From contig JAKAGT010000020.1 in the NCBI GenBank assembly GCA_021825585.1, forward strand, positions 39,609-103,608: a DNA stretch of 64,000 nucleotides, read 5' to 3'. This stretch comes from Bacteroidota bacterium. Its GTDB lineage: Bacteria > Bacteroidota > Ignavibacteria > Kryptoniales > JAKASW01. The position numbers and the translations under genes were made by a program. Each line of letters starts with the position of its first letter. Position 1 is the first letter of the stretch. Positions 17,906-26,787 of the stretch are shown one piece after another. Under the pieces are notes generated by a model that saw only the letters and a list, made by a program, of their open reading frames with translations, did not search any database and was not told the origin of the DNA.

Positions 17906-18526
17906 TCAATCGAAGTCGGCAGGGAGTTCGGGATCGCGGAGATGCTTGAAGAACCTACTCAGCTGCGAAGCCGTCGTGCGTGCCGCCGACAGCTCCGGTA
18001 TTTCGTCTTCTCCGAAGAAATCCACGTCGTCCGTTTCATGACTCGTCGTCTTCTTTCCTCCCTCGATATCACAAAGAAAGAACAGTTTGTAGACATGGTA
18101 CGGGAAGGGAGGCGTGTGCCCCTGCTTCGCACGATCGAGTACGGCCAGGACCTTCACAGCCCTGACCAGGAATCCGGATTCCTCCAGTACTTCACGTTCG
18201 ACCGATTGCGACGGTGTCTCATTCGGGTCGGCCCAGCCACCGGGAAGTGTCCAACCGCCGTCCATCCTTTCTTTGACGAGAAGTACTTTGTTGTTCTCAA
18301 ACACGACTCCTCTAACATCGACGCGCGGCGTCATGTAACCTTCGACATCTTCGAACAAATTCTTGACGTACGTGAAGTCCGTATCGGAATTTGAGGCCAT
18401 CATCTCGGCGGCAATCTCCAGGATATGCTCGTACCTTTCCCTCTCGAACTCACTCTGCGTGTATGTCAATCCGTTTTGGGCTTCAGCCTGCAGGCCCTTC
18501 GCCCATTCCAGCCATTTGGGTTCCAA
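17906..18526 (-). CDS. NUDIX hydrolase with N-terminal helical domain
   Basis: The 206-residue protein contains a complete Nudix box: G97, E103, then REVLEESG at 111-118. It should hydrolyse a nucleoside diphosphate linked to another group, using divalent metal. An N-terminal helical extension (about 1-65) begins EPKWLEWAK, as in Nudix proteins acting on sugar nucleotides or ADP-ribose-type substrates, so I favour that class without fixing the substrate. The start is TTG, supported by AGGAG five bases upstream. It sits between the M28 gene and an ICMT-like gene on the same strand. Confidence 0.88.
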   Translation of the reverse strand: MEPKWLEWAKGLQAEAQNGLTYTQSEFERERYEHILEIAAEMMASNSDTDFTYVKNLFEDVEGYMTPRVDVRGVVFENNKVLLVKERMDGGWTLPGGWADPNETPSQSVEREVLEESGFLVRAVKVLAVLDRAKQGHTPPFPYHVYKLFFLCDIEGGKKTTSHETDDVDFFGEDEIPELSAARTTASQLSRFFKHLRDPELPADFD

Positions 18527-18631
18527 TTGAACTCCTACTCTCTTTCGTTTAACATCGTTCGATATGAACTCCGGTTCCGCTTCATTGCCGGATGAATTTC
18601 GTGCAATAACGGCGTGAATTCAAGATTCGCC

Positions 18632-19210
18632 CTACCAGACGAACGGTATGAGGGCCTTCGTTTTCTTTTTGTATGCGGCATATGCCTCGGGAAATGTTTG
18701 CATCATCATATTATCCTCCACGTGCACGCGGTAAATGAATGTGACAATCATGACGATGAGAAGATAGAACCACACGGGCGAGAAGGTGGCCAGCAGGGAA
18801 CCGAGAAGCCCGGTGAGCATTCCTGTGTAGATCGGGTGCCGCAGGAAGCGGTAGGGTCCCGATGTAACCAGTTGATGATCTTCTTTCAACGACGGATTGA
18901 GACTCCAGTTCGTACCCAAATGTCTCCGTGCCCAAATAGCAAAAGCGACCCCCGATACGGAGAGGGATACGCCCGCTACATTCATCGGGAGGCCTCTCGA
19001 CGCGGTAATCAAAGTGCAAAATATGCGGCGGACACCCCCCGGGTAAAGATACGCCAGGAGTGCAACGATGGCGATCCGCGCGACGCTGTACAAGCGGCCT
19101 TTCCACCGTTCGCCCGGCCCGATATCTCGTCTTACGTTTGAGGCTGAGATTACCCAATAGAAAATGAAAACGACCCACGAAGCGATGACAATATCATTGA
19201 AAACCGTCAT
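18632..19210 (-). CDS. Isoprenylcysteine carboxyl methyltransferase (ICMT)-family membrane protein
   Basis: This 192-residue membrane protein carries the signature SGPYRFLRHPIYTG near residue 115 and a C-terminal HVEDNMM/FPEAYAAY segment. These form the SAM-binding core of the ICMT/PEMT-like membrane methyltransferase family. There are about five hydrophobic segments. Bacterial members usually have unknown substrates, possibly lipids or small molecules, because prenylated proteins are rare in bacteria. The ATG at 19210 gives the usual N-terminus beginning in the first membrane segment. An upstream GTG at 19255 would add 15 residues without a better binding site. Confidence 0.8.
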   Translation of the reverse strand: MTVFNDIVIASWVVFIFYWVISASNVRRDIGPGERWKGRLYSVARIAIVALLAYLYPGGVRRIFCTLITASRGLPMNVAGVSLSVSGVAFAIWARRHLGTNWSLNPSLKEDHQLVTSGPYRFLRHPIYTGMLTGLLGSLLATFSPVWFYLLIVMIVTFIYRVHVEDNMMMQTFPEAYAAYKKKTKALIPFVW

Positions 19211-19323
19211 TTGGCTTTTAATCCATACGATCGTTCCGACTTTCTCCCGTGTCACGTCTGCGCGCAGGAGCGCCTTGGTGTGATAGTGCGAGACTCAGCC
19301 GCCGCCCGACACTGTTCGCGTAG

Positions 19324-20073
19324 TCACGCCTGGATCCTCTCGAAAAGCCGGCTTCCTATCGTGAGCAGGAAACCTGTCAGGACTACCAGGACCGTCAGGT
19401 CGGTTGTCATTCCGAAGACCGATTGTGATCCGAGGAAAGAGAACCTCAGCCCGTCCACGCCATATGTGAGAGGATCGAGCGATGCGATAATGTCCATCGC
19501 CTTTGGCAGGCCCTCGAGAGGGAAGAGCGCTCCGGAAAGGAAGAAGATCGGCATGACCAGGAAGTTCATGATGAGCTGGAACCCCTGCATGTCCTCCATC
19601 GTAGATGCGAGCGCGATGCCGAGCGAAGTGAACAATATCGCAACGAGAAAAACCACAACGGCGCCGACAGGGAGGAGGATAAGGTCGTGCGGCCTGAATC
19701 CGACCAGAAGTGTGAGGATGAAAACTATTATTCCCTGTATTGAGGCGACGGTTGCGCCGCCGAGGGTCTTGCCGAGCATGATCTGGAACCTCGACACGGG
19801 TGCTACCATGGTTTCCTTGAGGAAGCCGAACTGCCTGTCCCATATCAGGTCTATCCCGGAGAAGATCGCCGTGAAGAGGACGCTCATGAGAATGATGCCC
19901 GGCGCGAGAAACTGCATATAATTTCCGGCGCCGGCTTTCTTGAAGATTGCGCCGAAACCGAATCCGAACGCCAGTAGAAATAGGAGCGGCTGGCCTAACG
20001 ATCCTATGATCCTTGATTTCGATCTGAAGTATTTTTTCAATTGTCTCAACCACATTATATAGATTACATTCAC
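19324..20073 (-). CDS. ABC-2 type transporter permease
   Basis: The 249-residue protein has six hydrophobic segments arranged as in ABC-2 permeases (DrrB/NodJ type). The family segment FLSGALFPLEGLPKAM lies after the fifth, and SLDPLTYGVDGLR follows. It would form the membrane channel of an exporter powered by the ATPase gene that precedes it (20239-21078). The exported compound could be a drug, lipid or polysaccharide and is not indicated by the sequence. An overlapping frame at 19295-20053 is a shadow with no family features. Confidence 0.9.
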   Translation of the reverse strand: MNVIYIMWLRQLKKYFRSKSRIIGSLGQPLLFLLAFGFGFGAIFKKAGAGNYMQFLAPGIILMSVLFTAIFSGIDLIWDRQFGFLKETMVAPVSRFQIMLGKTLGGATVASIQGIIVFILTLLVGFRPHDLILLPVGAVVVFLVAILFTSLGIALASTMEDMQGFQLIMNFLVMPIFFLSGALFPLEGLPKAMDIIASLDPLTYGVDGLRFSFLGSQSVFGMTTDLTVLVVLTGFLLTIGSRLFERIQA

Positions 20074-20238
20074 TTCTGTTTTACCAACCTCTCTGAAGCT
20101 TTTGAGTATCCGATGTGTTTAAGTCAAAGCGCATAGCGCATGGTGCATAGAGCATGGCACGAAGGGCATAGCACACACCGCTACCGAATGCCCGACAATC
20201 CATCATTCCGATATTCCATAACTCCATCATTCCCTTCG

Positions 20239-21078
20239 TTACCTCCTTCGCCCCGCCCACAGTCGTCCCATCCTTCTCATGCGATCCAGACTGCTTGCCT
20301 CTTCCTCGCGTATCTTGTGACCGGTCAAACTCAGGAATGCGTCTTCAAGCGTGTCCGCTCCTGTTTGGGTCTTGAGCTCCCCTCCGGTTCCCATCGCGAT
20401 GATCTTGCCGTGATCTATGACCGCTATGCGATCCGCGACCCTGTCGGCTTCTTCCATATAATGCGTGGTGAAGAAGACCGTCATGCCTTCCTTCTGGTTA
20501 ATGTCCTTCACGTAGCTCCACATATGGTTCCTCGTCTGCGGATCGAGTCCGAGCGTCGGCTCGTCGAGAAAAAGGATTGTCGGGTGGTGCAGCAGGCCTC
20601 TGGCGATTTCCAGCCGGCGTTTCATTCCGCCGGAGAATGTTTTCACGAGGTCATTTTTCCTGTCCCAGATCTCGACAAAATTCAGAAGATCTTCGATGAG
20701 TGTGCCTCTGATATCTTTCGGGACTTTATAGCAGATGGCGTGGAACTCCATGTTCTCGTACGCAGTCAGGTCGTCGTCGAGGCTCGGGTCCTGAAACACT
20801 ATACCGATAGATTTCCTGACACCGTCTTTGTTTAGCGCCGGGTTGCTGCCGTTCAGGATGATTTGTCCGCCCGTCGGGTGGAGGAGCGTGGTCAGCATTT
20901 TTATCGTTGTCGACTTGCCTGCGCCGTTCGGTCCGAGGAACGCGAATATCTCGCCCTTTTTCACTTCGAACGAAATATTGTCTACGGCGGTGAAGTCGTT
21001 GAATTTCTTGACCAGTCCTGTTACGGTGATTATATCTGTGCTTTCCTGAATAACGGGCAATTTGTTCTCCTGCTTCAA
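20239..21078 (-). CDS. ABC transporter ATP-binding protein (DrrA/CcmA-like)
   Basis: The product (279 residues) is an ABC ATPase with Walker A GPNGAGKST, signature FSGGMKRRLE, Walker B TILFLDEPT with LGLDPQTR, and the H-loop TTHYMEEADR. This matches the daunorubicin-resistance DrrA class that pairs with ABC-2 permeases. The start is TTG (21078) with an in-frame stop four codons upstream, so no longer start exists. No clear ribosome binding site is seen. A 165-base gap with degenerate GCATAG-type simple repeats separates it from its permease. A C-terminal extension (about 245-279) is arginine-rich. Confidence 0.92.
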   Translation of the reverse strand: MKQENKLPVIQESTDIITVTGLVKKFNDFTAVDNISFEVKKGEIFAFLGPNGAGKSTTIKMLTTLLHPTGGQIILNGSNPALNKDGVRKSIGIVFQDPSLDDDLTAYENMEFHAICYKVPKDIRGTLIEDLLNFVEIWDRKNDLVKTFSGGMKRRLEIARGLLHHPTILFLDEPTLGLDPQTRNHMWSYVKDINQKEGMTVFFTTHYMEEADRVADRIAVIDHGKIIAMGTGGELKTQTGADTLEDAFLSLTGHKIREEEASSLDRMRRMGRLWAGRRR

Positions 21079-21120
21079 GTTAATTCAAAATTGAGAATTC
21101 AGAATTCAGAAATTGGAGAG

Positions 21121-22293
21121 CTATCCTCCTCGCAGTGCGTTCACGATGTTCAGTCTGGCCGCGCGGGCGGAGGGTAAGAAACCGCCGACGAAGCCCATGA
21201 TAATCGCGAAGATTATAGACGCCTGCACGGTCGATGGGTTCAAGGCAAACGAGAACGTCAGCTCGGAAAAGCTTCCGTAGTTCATTGTTGAGATGGAGAT
21301 GAGCTGCAGGAACGAAGCGAACGCGAGTCCTATTACTCCGCCGATGAGCGAAATCAGGATCGCTTCGAGCAGAAAAACCGTGAGCACGCTTCTTCTTCCG
21401 AAGCCGAGCGCGCGCAGCGTACCTATTTCCACTGTCCGGTTGGCAACTTCCGCATACATTGTGATCATGGCGCCAATAGCAGCGCCGATGCTGAAGATTA
21501 CCGTGACAAAAATTCCAAGCACTCTAATAAAAGTGGTGAGCGACTGGGATTGTTCCGCGAAGTACTCGGGTTCAGGCTTCGCTTCGAATTCGCTCAGCCT
21601 TTTGTCCATGGAAAATGCTTCCTTGAATTTGTTGAAGTCGGATTGACTGTCCAATTTCAAAGTGATCGAGGAGACATAATCGCCGCGGCGAAAGTCGTCC
21701 TGAACCTGCCTGTAGTCACCCCAGATTTCCGAGTCGAAGCCGCTCCCGTGCGCATCGAAGATGCCCACCACTTTCCAGTAATCGCCGGCTAATTTAATAG
21801 AGCTGCCGATTCGGGTCTGCGGATATCTCTTTGCCACGGCCTGTCCCACGATCACTTCACGGAGCGAAGGATTGAACATCCGTCCCTGGACGATCTCTAC
21901 GTTCGGATGCAGCTCGAATATCGTTTGTGCATTTACGCCGCGCAGCGTGACGTTGTTCATGGCTCCGTCGGGTGTGTTGAGATTGATCACCACTACCGGC
22001 TGGTCGGAGATGATCGGCGTTCCGGCAGAATCCCTGGCGATGTAGGGAAGCGTCGCAACAACATCCTGAGTCTCTCCACTGATGATGCTCGATATTTCTC
22101 CGTTCGATCCTTTCCTGACGACCACAACGTTGTCGCGCGATCCTGTCGACACGAGAGTCTTTCTGACTCCGTCTGCAAGCATGAGCACAGCGGTGAACAC
22201 GAAGATCACCAGTGCGATCCCTATGACAGTTATGACAGTGGAAAGTTTTCTGTTCTTGAAGTTTTTTATCATGTACTTAAAAGGCACTTTCAT
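21121..22293 (-). CDS. MacB/FtsX-family ABC permease
   Basis: This 390-residue permease has the MacB-type plan: one N-terminal membrane helix (about 17-40), a large periplasmic domain (about 45-255) and three C-terminal helices. The FtsX-domain segment EIGTLRALGFGRRSV is clear. The ATG has GGAG upstream. It forms a pair with the next FtsX permease (22305-23462), from which it is separated by 11 bases. The pair should act with the ATPase at 23477 and the adaptor at 24908 as a mechanotransmission-type efflux or lipoprotein-handling system. The substrate is unknown. Confidence 0.9.
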   Translation of the reverse strand: MKVPFKYMIKNFKNRKLSTVITVIGIALVIFVFTAVLMLADGVRKTLVSTGSRDNVVVVRKGSNGEISSIISGETQDVVATLPYIARDSAGTPIISDQPVVVINLNTPDGAMNNVTLRGVNAQTIFELHPNVEIVQGRMFNPSLREVIVGQAVAKRYPQTRIGSSIKLAGDYWKVVGIFDAHGSGFDSEIWGDYRQVQDDFRRGDYVSSITLKLDSQSDFNKFKEAFSMDKRLSEFEAKPEPEYFAEQSQSLTTFIRVLGIFVTVIFSIGAAIGAMITMYAEVANRTVEIGTLRALGFGRRSVLTVFLLEAILISLIGGVIGLAFASFLQLISISTMNYGSFSELTFSFALNPSTVQASIIFAIIMGFVGGFLPSARAARLNIVNALRGG

Positions 22294-22304
22294 AACCGGG
22301 TCTC

Positions 22305-23462
22305 CTATCCTGCAAACCTGATTCCATCTGCGATTTTTGTATTCATGGTACGCTGTATTGGGAAGAGAGCGGCAGCGATACCGACGAAGACAACCGCTGC
22401 AAATGCCGTTAAGAGCGTGGCCGATTGCACGAAGAGGTCCGCACCCAGGAAGCTCGCGAAACTCGCAAACGACTCCACGACCGGATACGTCAGGAATATT
22501 CCTAGCGCTCCGCCGAGGAGGGACACGAGGAGAGATTCGCCAAGTATCATCTCGATGAGATGACGTCCTGAAAATCCGATTGCCTTGAGTACGGCGTATT
22601 CTCTCGTTCGTTCGCGCGCCGACATTATCATGGTGTTTGCAAGGACCAGCATGATTATTCCGACGATCACGAACGACACATAATTCATTGCGGAAATAAT
22701 CGCGCCTGCTGACGCGAGGAATCCCTGCTGGAACTGCCGCTCGGATTCGGTCTTTGTCTCCGCCGGAGAGTTTGCAAAAAGGGCATCGATTCTCCTGCCA
22801 ATGTCTCCCGAGTTAGCCCCGGCGTCGATCTGCTCGACGTACCATCCAACTCCATCGGCTCTGCCGGGAAAGTCCTGCTTGACTTTCTCGTTCAGGTAAT
22901 TCCAGTTCAGGAACATTGCCATGGCGTCGGTGCTTTTGAACTTCGGCTTATAGATCCCGGCCACCTGGAACTCCCATGTGCCCGGATATATATCGCCGTC
23001 TATAGTTATGACATCTCCGACCTTGAAATTGTATCGCTGTGCCAGCGCACTTCCAACAATGCAGTCGTTCGGCTGGTTCCGGAAGGCTGCAAGAGTTTTG
23101 CTGCCAACCAGGTATTCGGGATACACCGAGAAAAATGTGCCGGGATCGACGGCATACCTTGCAAAAAAATGGCTCTGGTCGATGTATGTTCCACCGAACC
23201 AATTCATGTATGTGACCTCCCTGACGCCCGAAACCTGCTTTATCTGGTTGTAGTACGACAAAGGGAGCGGGTTGATGATCGTAACCGCATCTCTTGTCAC
23301 GAGCCTGTCCGCCGAGGAAGCTGCGACTCCCGATCCCCAGGCACCCACCACAGTGCGGAGTAGTCCGAACGCCATCACGGCTACTGCGATTCCGAGTATC
23401 GTAAGTACTGTGCGCAACTTATGCCGGAAGACATTTCTGAATATCATCTTTAGAAGTTTCAT
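22305..23462 (-). CDS. MacB/FtsX-family ABC permease
   Basis: This is the second permease of the pair (385 residues), with the same four-helix plan and large periplasmic domain. Its FtsX segment reads EYAVLKAIGFSGRHL near residue 285. The two permeases are clearly paralogous in layout but diverged. The gene ends 11 bases before the next permease and begins 14 bases after the ATPase gene, indicating one transcript. The heterodimeric permease arrangement is common in FCB-group efflux systems. Confidence 0.9.
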   Translation of the reverse strand: MKLLKMIFRNVFRHKLRTVLTILGIAVAVMAFGLLRTVVGAWGSGVAASSADRLVTRDAVTIINPLPLSYYNQIKQVSGVREVTYMNWFGGTYIDQSHFFARYAVDPGTFFSVYPEYLVGSKTLAAFRNQPNDCIVGSALAQRYNFKVGDVITIDGDIYPGTWEFQVAGIYKPKFKSTDAMAMFLNWNYLNEKVKQDFPGRADGVGWYVEQIDAGANSGDIGRRIDALFANSPAETKTESERQFQQGFLASAGAIISAMNYVSFVIVGIIMLVLANTMIMSARERTREYAVLKAIGFSGRHLIEMILGESLLVSLLGGALGIFLTYPVVESFASFASFLGADLFVQSATLLTAFAAVVFVGIAAALFPIQRTMNTKIADGIRFAG

Positions 23463-23476
23463 CGGAGTCTCCGCTC

Positions 23477-24169
23477 TTAGTTTGTTTGTACGTCTTCGGG
23501 GAGGAGATCTCCCTTTTCGAGATGACGCAATACACTGGCCTTCGAAGCGGTGTGTGAATCGTGCGTGACCATCACGATAGTCTTCTTGAATTCGGAATTC
23601 AGCCTCTGCATCAGCGTCATGATCTCTTGCGCTGAAGTTTTGTCGAGATCACCCGTCGGCTCATCGGCGATGAGTATGAGAGGGTCTGTCACTATCGCGC
23701 GGGCAATGGCAACCCTCTGTTCCTGTCCGCCGGACAACTGCTTCGGGTAATAGTTCAGCCTGTCAGATAGGCCGACAATCGTCAGTGCGGTCTCCACATG
23801 CTTTTTCCGTTCCGACTTTGAGAGCTTAGTCAGAAGCAGCGGCAGCTCGACGTTCTCGAACGCGGTGAGAACCGGTATGAGGTTGTAAAACTGGAAAACG
23901 AATCCGACGTTGGACGCCCTCCACTTGGCGAGGGCGGATTCGCTCATCCTGGCGATGTCCGTATCGCCGACTCTTATCTGGCCGGACGTGGGCTTGTCGA
24001 TTCCGGCAATCATGTTGAGCAGTGTCGTCTTCCCGGAGCCTGAGGGCCCCATGAGTGCAAGGAACTCACCATGTTCCACGTTCAGGTTTATTCCACTTAA
24101 TACCGGCGTTTCTATGCTATCGCGACGGTACACTTTCGACACATCTCTTATCTCAATTAGAGCTGACAT
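23477..24169 (-). CDS. ABC transporter ATP-binding protein (LolD/MacB-like)
   Basis: The 230-residue ATPase has Walker A GPSGSGKTT, signature LSGGQEQRVAIARA, Walker B LILIADEPTGDLD and H-loop VMVTHDSHTA. This is the LolD/MacB subclass that energises FtsX-type permeases. The ATG is preceded by AAGGAGA. It is followed directly by the two permease genes. Codon usage and gene spacing do not stand out from the neighbours. Confidence 0.94.
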   Translation of the reverse strand: MSALIEIRDVSKVYRRDSIETPVLSGINLNVEHGEFLALMGPSGSGKTTLLNMIAGIDKPTSGQIRVGDTDIARMSESALAKWRASNVGFVFQFYNLIPVLTAFENVELPLLLTKLSKSERKKHVETALTIVGLSDRLNYYPKQLSGGQEQRVAIARAIVTDPLILIADEPTGDLDKTSAQEIMTLMQRLNSEFKKTIVMVTHDSHTASKASVLRHLEKGDLLPEDVQTN

Positions 24170-24200
24170 CTTTTCTCCTTGTCTGTAGTAAGCAAAAGAC

Positions 24201-24851
24201 TCATGAAGTAATCATCGCAATTTGCCGCACATAATTATTCTGATGGAGTTCATCGACGATGAACTGTGCTACATCATACTTGCTGATCTGGTAGGTGAGG
24301 CCGTCGTGGTAACTGTTGACGGCGAAGTTGCCCGATTCAGGAGTAGCTACAATTTCTGTCGGTCTGACTATGGTCCATGACAGGCTGCTCGCTTTCACAA
24401 TCTCTTCCTGAATCCCGTGGTCTTTGAACGATGCCTTCAGAACAGGGTCATTCATAACCATTTCCTTGAATCCGTCGGGCATGTCGTTCCAACTCTCGCC
24501 TGCGCCGTGAGCGCTCAGGCATATCAACCTGCTGCATTTCTTCTCAGCCATTACGGCGATGATATTCCTGGTTCCGCGGGACATGGTGTCTTCACTGCTG
24601 TTATTGAAGCCGAGCGTGATTATTACGGAATCGTCAACACCGATACATTTCTGCATATCAGTAACCTGCAGCACATCCCCGGTTATGAAACGAAGGTTCC
24701 TTTGCTCAGGTCCGACAGAAGGAGTTCTGGTTAGGACTTTCACGATTTTGCCTGTGGATAGAAGTTTCTCCACGACAATTTTTCCTACATTACCCGTACC
24801 ACCAAAAATGGTGATGTTTCCTGGCTCCCTTTCCCGAATGTTTTCTTTCAT
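24201..24851 (-). CDS. NAD(P)-binding NmrA/atypical SDR-like protein
   Basis: The 216-residue protein has the dinucleotide-binding motif GGTGNVGK near residue 19 and the downstream pattern of NAD(P)H-binding atypical short-chain dehydrogenases (YwnB/NmrA-like), such as SWTIVRPTEIVATP. No classical YxxxK catalytic pair is evident. It may be a redox sensor or a small-molecule reductase. It lies between the adaptor and ATPase genes of the efflux set on the same strand (gaps of about 30 and 56 bases), so co-transcription is likely. Its role in efflux is not obvious. Confidence 0.8.
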   Translation of the reverse strand: MKENIREREPGNITIFGGTGNVGKIVVEKLLSTGKIVKVLTRTPSVGPEQRNLRFITGDVLQVTDMQKCIGVDDSVIITLGFNNSSEDTMSRGTRNIIAVMAEKKCSRLICLSAHGAGESWNDMPDGFKEMVMNDPVLKASFKDHGIQEEIVKASSLSWTIVRPTEIVATPESGNFAVNSYHDGLTYQISKYDVAQFIVDELHQNNYVRQIAMITS

Positions 24852-24907
24852 CGAAATTCTAACTCGGGTTTGTAGAACCTGCTTCCCTTGCCTTCACGCA
24901 TAATATC

Positions 24908-26116
24908 TTACTGCTCCACGCTTATCTTGACATCGTTCTTTACATCCGGGCCCGGAGACTCGACTACCTTCTCTCCGTCCGACAAGCCAGACTTGACTTC
25001 GACGTAATCGCCGAATGTACGTCCGAGCGAAACAGGGGTCTCAACCGCTTTTTCGTCCTGAATCCTGAAAACAATCTTGTGTCCGCCTCTTGTCGCGACC
25101 GCCGAGCCGGGAATAACCAGCACAGGCGAATCGGTCTGCTCGCTGCTCTTCTTATCATCTCTCAGGAACAATACCTTCGCACTCATTTCGGGAAGGACAC
25201 GCTTGTCATATTTTTTGAATTTCACCTTCACCGTCACAGTCCCTTTCGATCTGTCCGCAGTCGGTATAATCTTGGATACAAAACCCTGGTACTGGACATC
25301 GGGATAAGCGTCAAGGGTTATGATGCATGGCTGACCCGGCGTCACCTTTTCGATATTGGATTCGGAGACATCGGGTTCGACTTCGAGTGAAGTCATGTCT
25401 GCTATCGTGACGACAGTCCCGCGGGCATTTATGCTTCCCGCCATGGGGGCGACAATCTCCCCGACGTCGGCGTTCTTTGTGAGCACCGTGCCGTTGAATG
25501 GGGCGCGGACCACAGTATTTTCTACAGCGACCTCCGCTGCCTGAACGTTTGCCTTGGCGACGTCAACCGATGCCTTAGCTCTGAGATATTGGGACTCAGC
25601 ACTCTCGTACGCGGACTCGGTGATGGAACCTGATTTCAACAGCTTCTTGTCTCTATCATATGTCCACCTTGCATCGGTGAGTCCAGCTTGGTTCAGCTCC
25701 AGGTTTGCATTTGCTTCGGCGAGTTGGGCTTTGACATCGCTGTCCTCGAGTCTTGCAATCACTTCGCCCTTCGTAACCTTGTCTCCCTCCGTTACCCCCA
25801 AGTAAACGAGTCGGCCTGTAGCTTTTGAGGCTACGGCGGCTTTTCTCTCAGCGGCAACATAGCCGCTTGCAGTCAGAAGAGCATCCGACTGAGCAGGCGA
25901 CTCCATTTCGGCCGTAACTGCCCTGACCTTTATAGGCGCATCAATTAACTCTTTGGAGACTATCACCGCCACGCTGAGAAGGACGACGATAACAACTCCG
26001 ATAATGACTGCTTTCCTTGAGCTATTGCCGCGGTGATTACCCGATTCCCGTTTTGTTCTGTCGATTTGTAACGCAGATAAGTCTGCATCCTTTGCTTCCA
26101 CATTGACCTCAATCAT
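24908..26116 (-). CDS. HlyD/RND-type periplasmic adaptor (membrane fusion protein)
   Basis: The 402-residue protein has one N-terminal membrane helix (about 34-55) and then the membrane-fusion-protein layout. A lipoyl half-motif (ASGYVAAERKAAVASK) precedes a helical hairpin (about 125-185). Beta-barrel and membrane-proximal domains end the protein. It would bridge the FtsX-type ABC pump encoded downstream to an outer-membrane channel. No TolC-like gene is in the window. It is the first gene of the leftward efflux cluster and begins next to a MITE-like repeat region. Confidence 0.92.
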   Translation of the reverse strand: MIEVNVEAKDADLSALQIDRTKRESGNHRGNSSRKAVIIGVVIVVLLSVAVIVSKELIDAPIKVRAVTAEMESPAQSDALLTASGYVAAERKAAVASKATGRLVYLGVTEGDKVTKGEVIARLEDSDVKAQLAEANANLELNQAGLTDARWTYDRDKKLLKSGSITESAYESAESQYLRAKASVDVAKANVQAAEVAVENTVVRAPFNGTVLTKNADVGEIVAPMAGSINARGTVVTIADMTSLEVEPDVSESNIEKVTPGQPCIITLDAYPDVQYQGFVSKIIPTADRSKGTVTVKVKFKKYDKRVLPEMSAKVLFLRDDKKSSEQTDSPVLVIPGSAVATRGGHKIVFRIQDEKAVETPVSLGRTFGDYVEVKSGLSDGEKVVESPGPDVKNDVKISVEQ

Positions 26117-26157
26117 TAAAAAAAAGAATTGGAAATTCGATATTCGTAATTTCGCGA

Positions 26158-26291
26158 CTAGCAGGGTGCTGAAAAACCGCCATTATGTCACCCTGAACTT
26201 GTTTCAGGGTCTGAATACAGCGGCATCCCGAAAAGCGGGACAAGTTCGGAATGACGCACTTGTTGGTTTGAGTTCTCCAGCAGCCTGCTAG
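26158..26291. repeat. MITE/REP-like palindromic element 1
   Basis: Terminal inverted repeats CTAGCAGGGTGCTG (26158-26171) and CAGCAGCCTGCTAG (26278-26291) differ at one base and bound 134 bp. Inside is a hairpin ACCCTGAACTTGTTTCAGGGT and a second, CCCGAAAAGCGGG. No coding content is present. The right end shares CTAG with element 2. Confidence 0.75.
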
Positions 26292-26392
26292 AGACGTGGA
26301 CGAAAAGTCCATTTTGTTGAAATTGATATTTCATTTTCACACAGATTCGTAACTATGATTTTTAAAATGGGGGTTCTCGTCCACGTCTCTAG
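26288..26392. repeat. MITE-like element 2 with perfect 16-bp inverted repeats
   Basis: CTAGAGACGTGGACGA (26288-26303) and TCGTCCACGTCTCTAG (26377-26392) are perfect reverse complements around a 73-base A+T-rich core. The left CTAG is shared with element 1. The right CTAG supplies the stop codon of the leftward gene ending at 26389. Confidence 0.8.
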
Positions 26393-26646
26393 TCTGTTAA
26401 CTCTACGCAAAGGAACCCGTGACTCACAACCTTTTCAACAATTCTCTCCAGTGGAATGTTCTCGCTCTTGATGCGGAGGACTCTGTCGCAGTCCTCCAGG
26501 TCGATGGTGCATGATTGGATTGTGCCGAGCTTCTGCAATTCTTTCTTCACGCGTGTGAATTGTGACTGATGATCTATGTTCGTGCGGAAAATAAACAAGT
26601 CCACCACTTCCCGCTCAAAGTTTTGGTTTCCGCCTGCGTAGTTCAT
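26389..26646 (-). CDS. Small protein with HMA-like ferredoxin fold pattern
   Basis: This 85-residue protein starts at an ATG with GAGAGGA upstream. Its pattern (beta-strand DLFIFRT, helix, strand CTIDLEDCDRVLRIKS, helix, strand GFLCVELTD) resembles the beta-alpha-beta-beta-alpha-beta fold of heavy-metal-associated domains. The CxxC metal motif is missing. It may be a divergent regulator or non-metal member, as found near many transporter genes in FCB bacteria. Its TAG stop lies in the terminal repeat of MITE-like element 2, so insertion of that element may have defined the present C-terminus. Confidence 0.55.
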   Translation of the reverse strand: MNYAGGNQNFEREVVDLFIFRTNIDHQSQFTRVKKELQKLGTIQSCTIDLEDCDRVLRIKSENIPLERIVEKVVSHGFLCVELTD

Positions 26647-26787
26647 CGTATCCTCTCAAACTGTGATTTGTTGACAGTAGCTATTTCCGTTCGACTGTTC
26701 CGGCGGGTCGGGCGATCTGCTCGAATATGAAAACGCCGGGTACACTCATTATGACGAATAAGTACGGTGCAATATTGCCTCATAGTA

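Noticed and set aside
19295..20053. A long minus-strand frame overlapping the ABC-2 permease
   Set aside because: It is Arg/His/Pro-rich with no family pattern. The overlapping frame is a clear permease.
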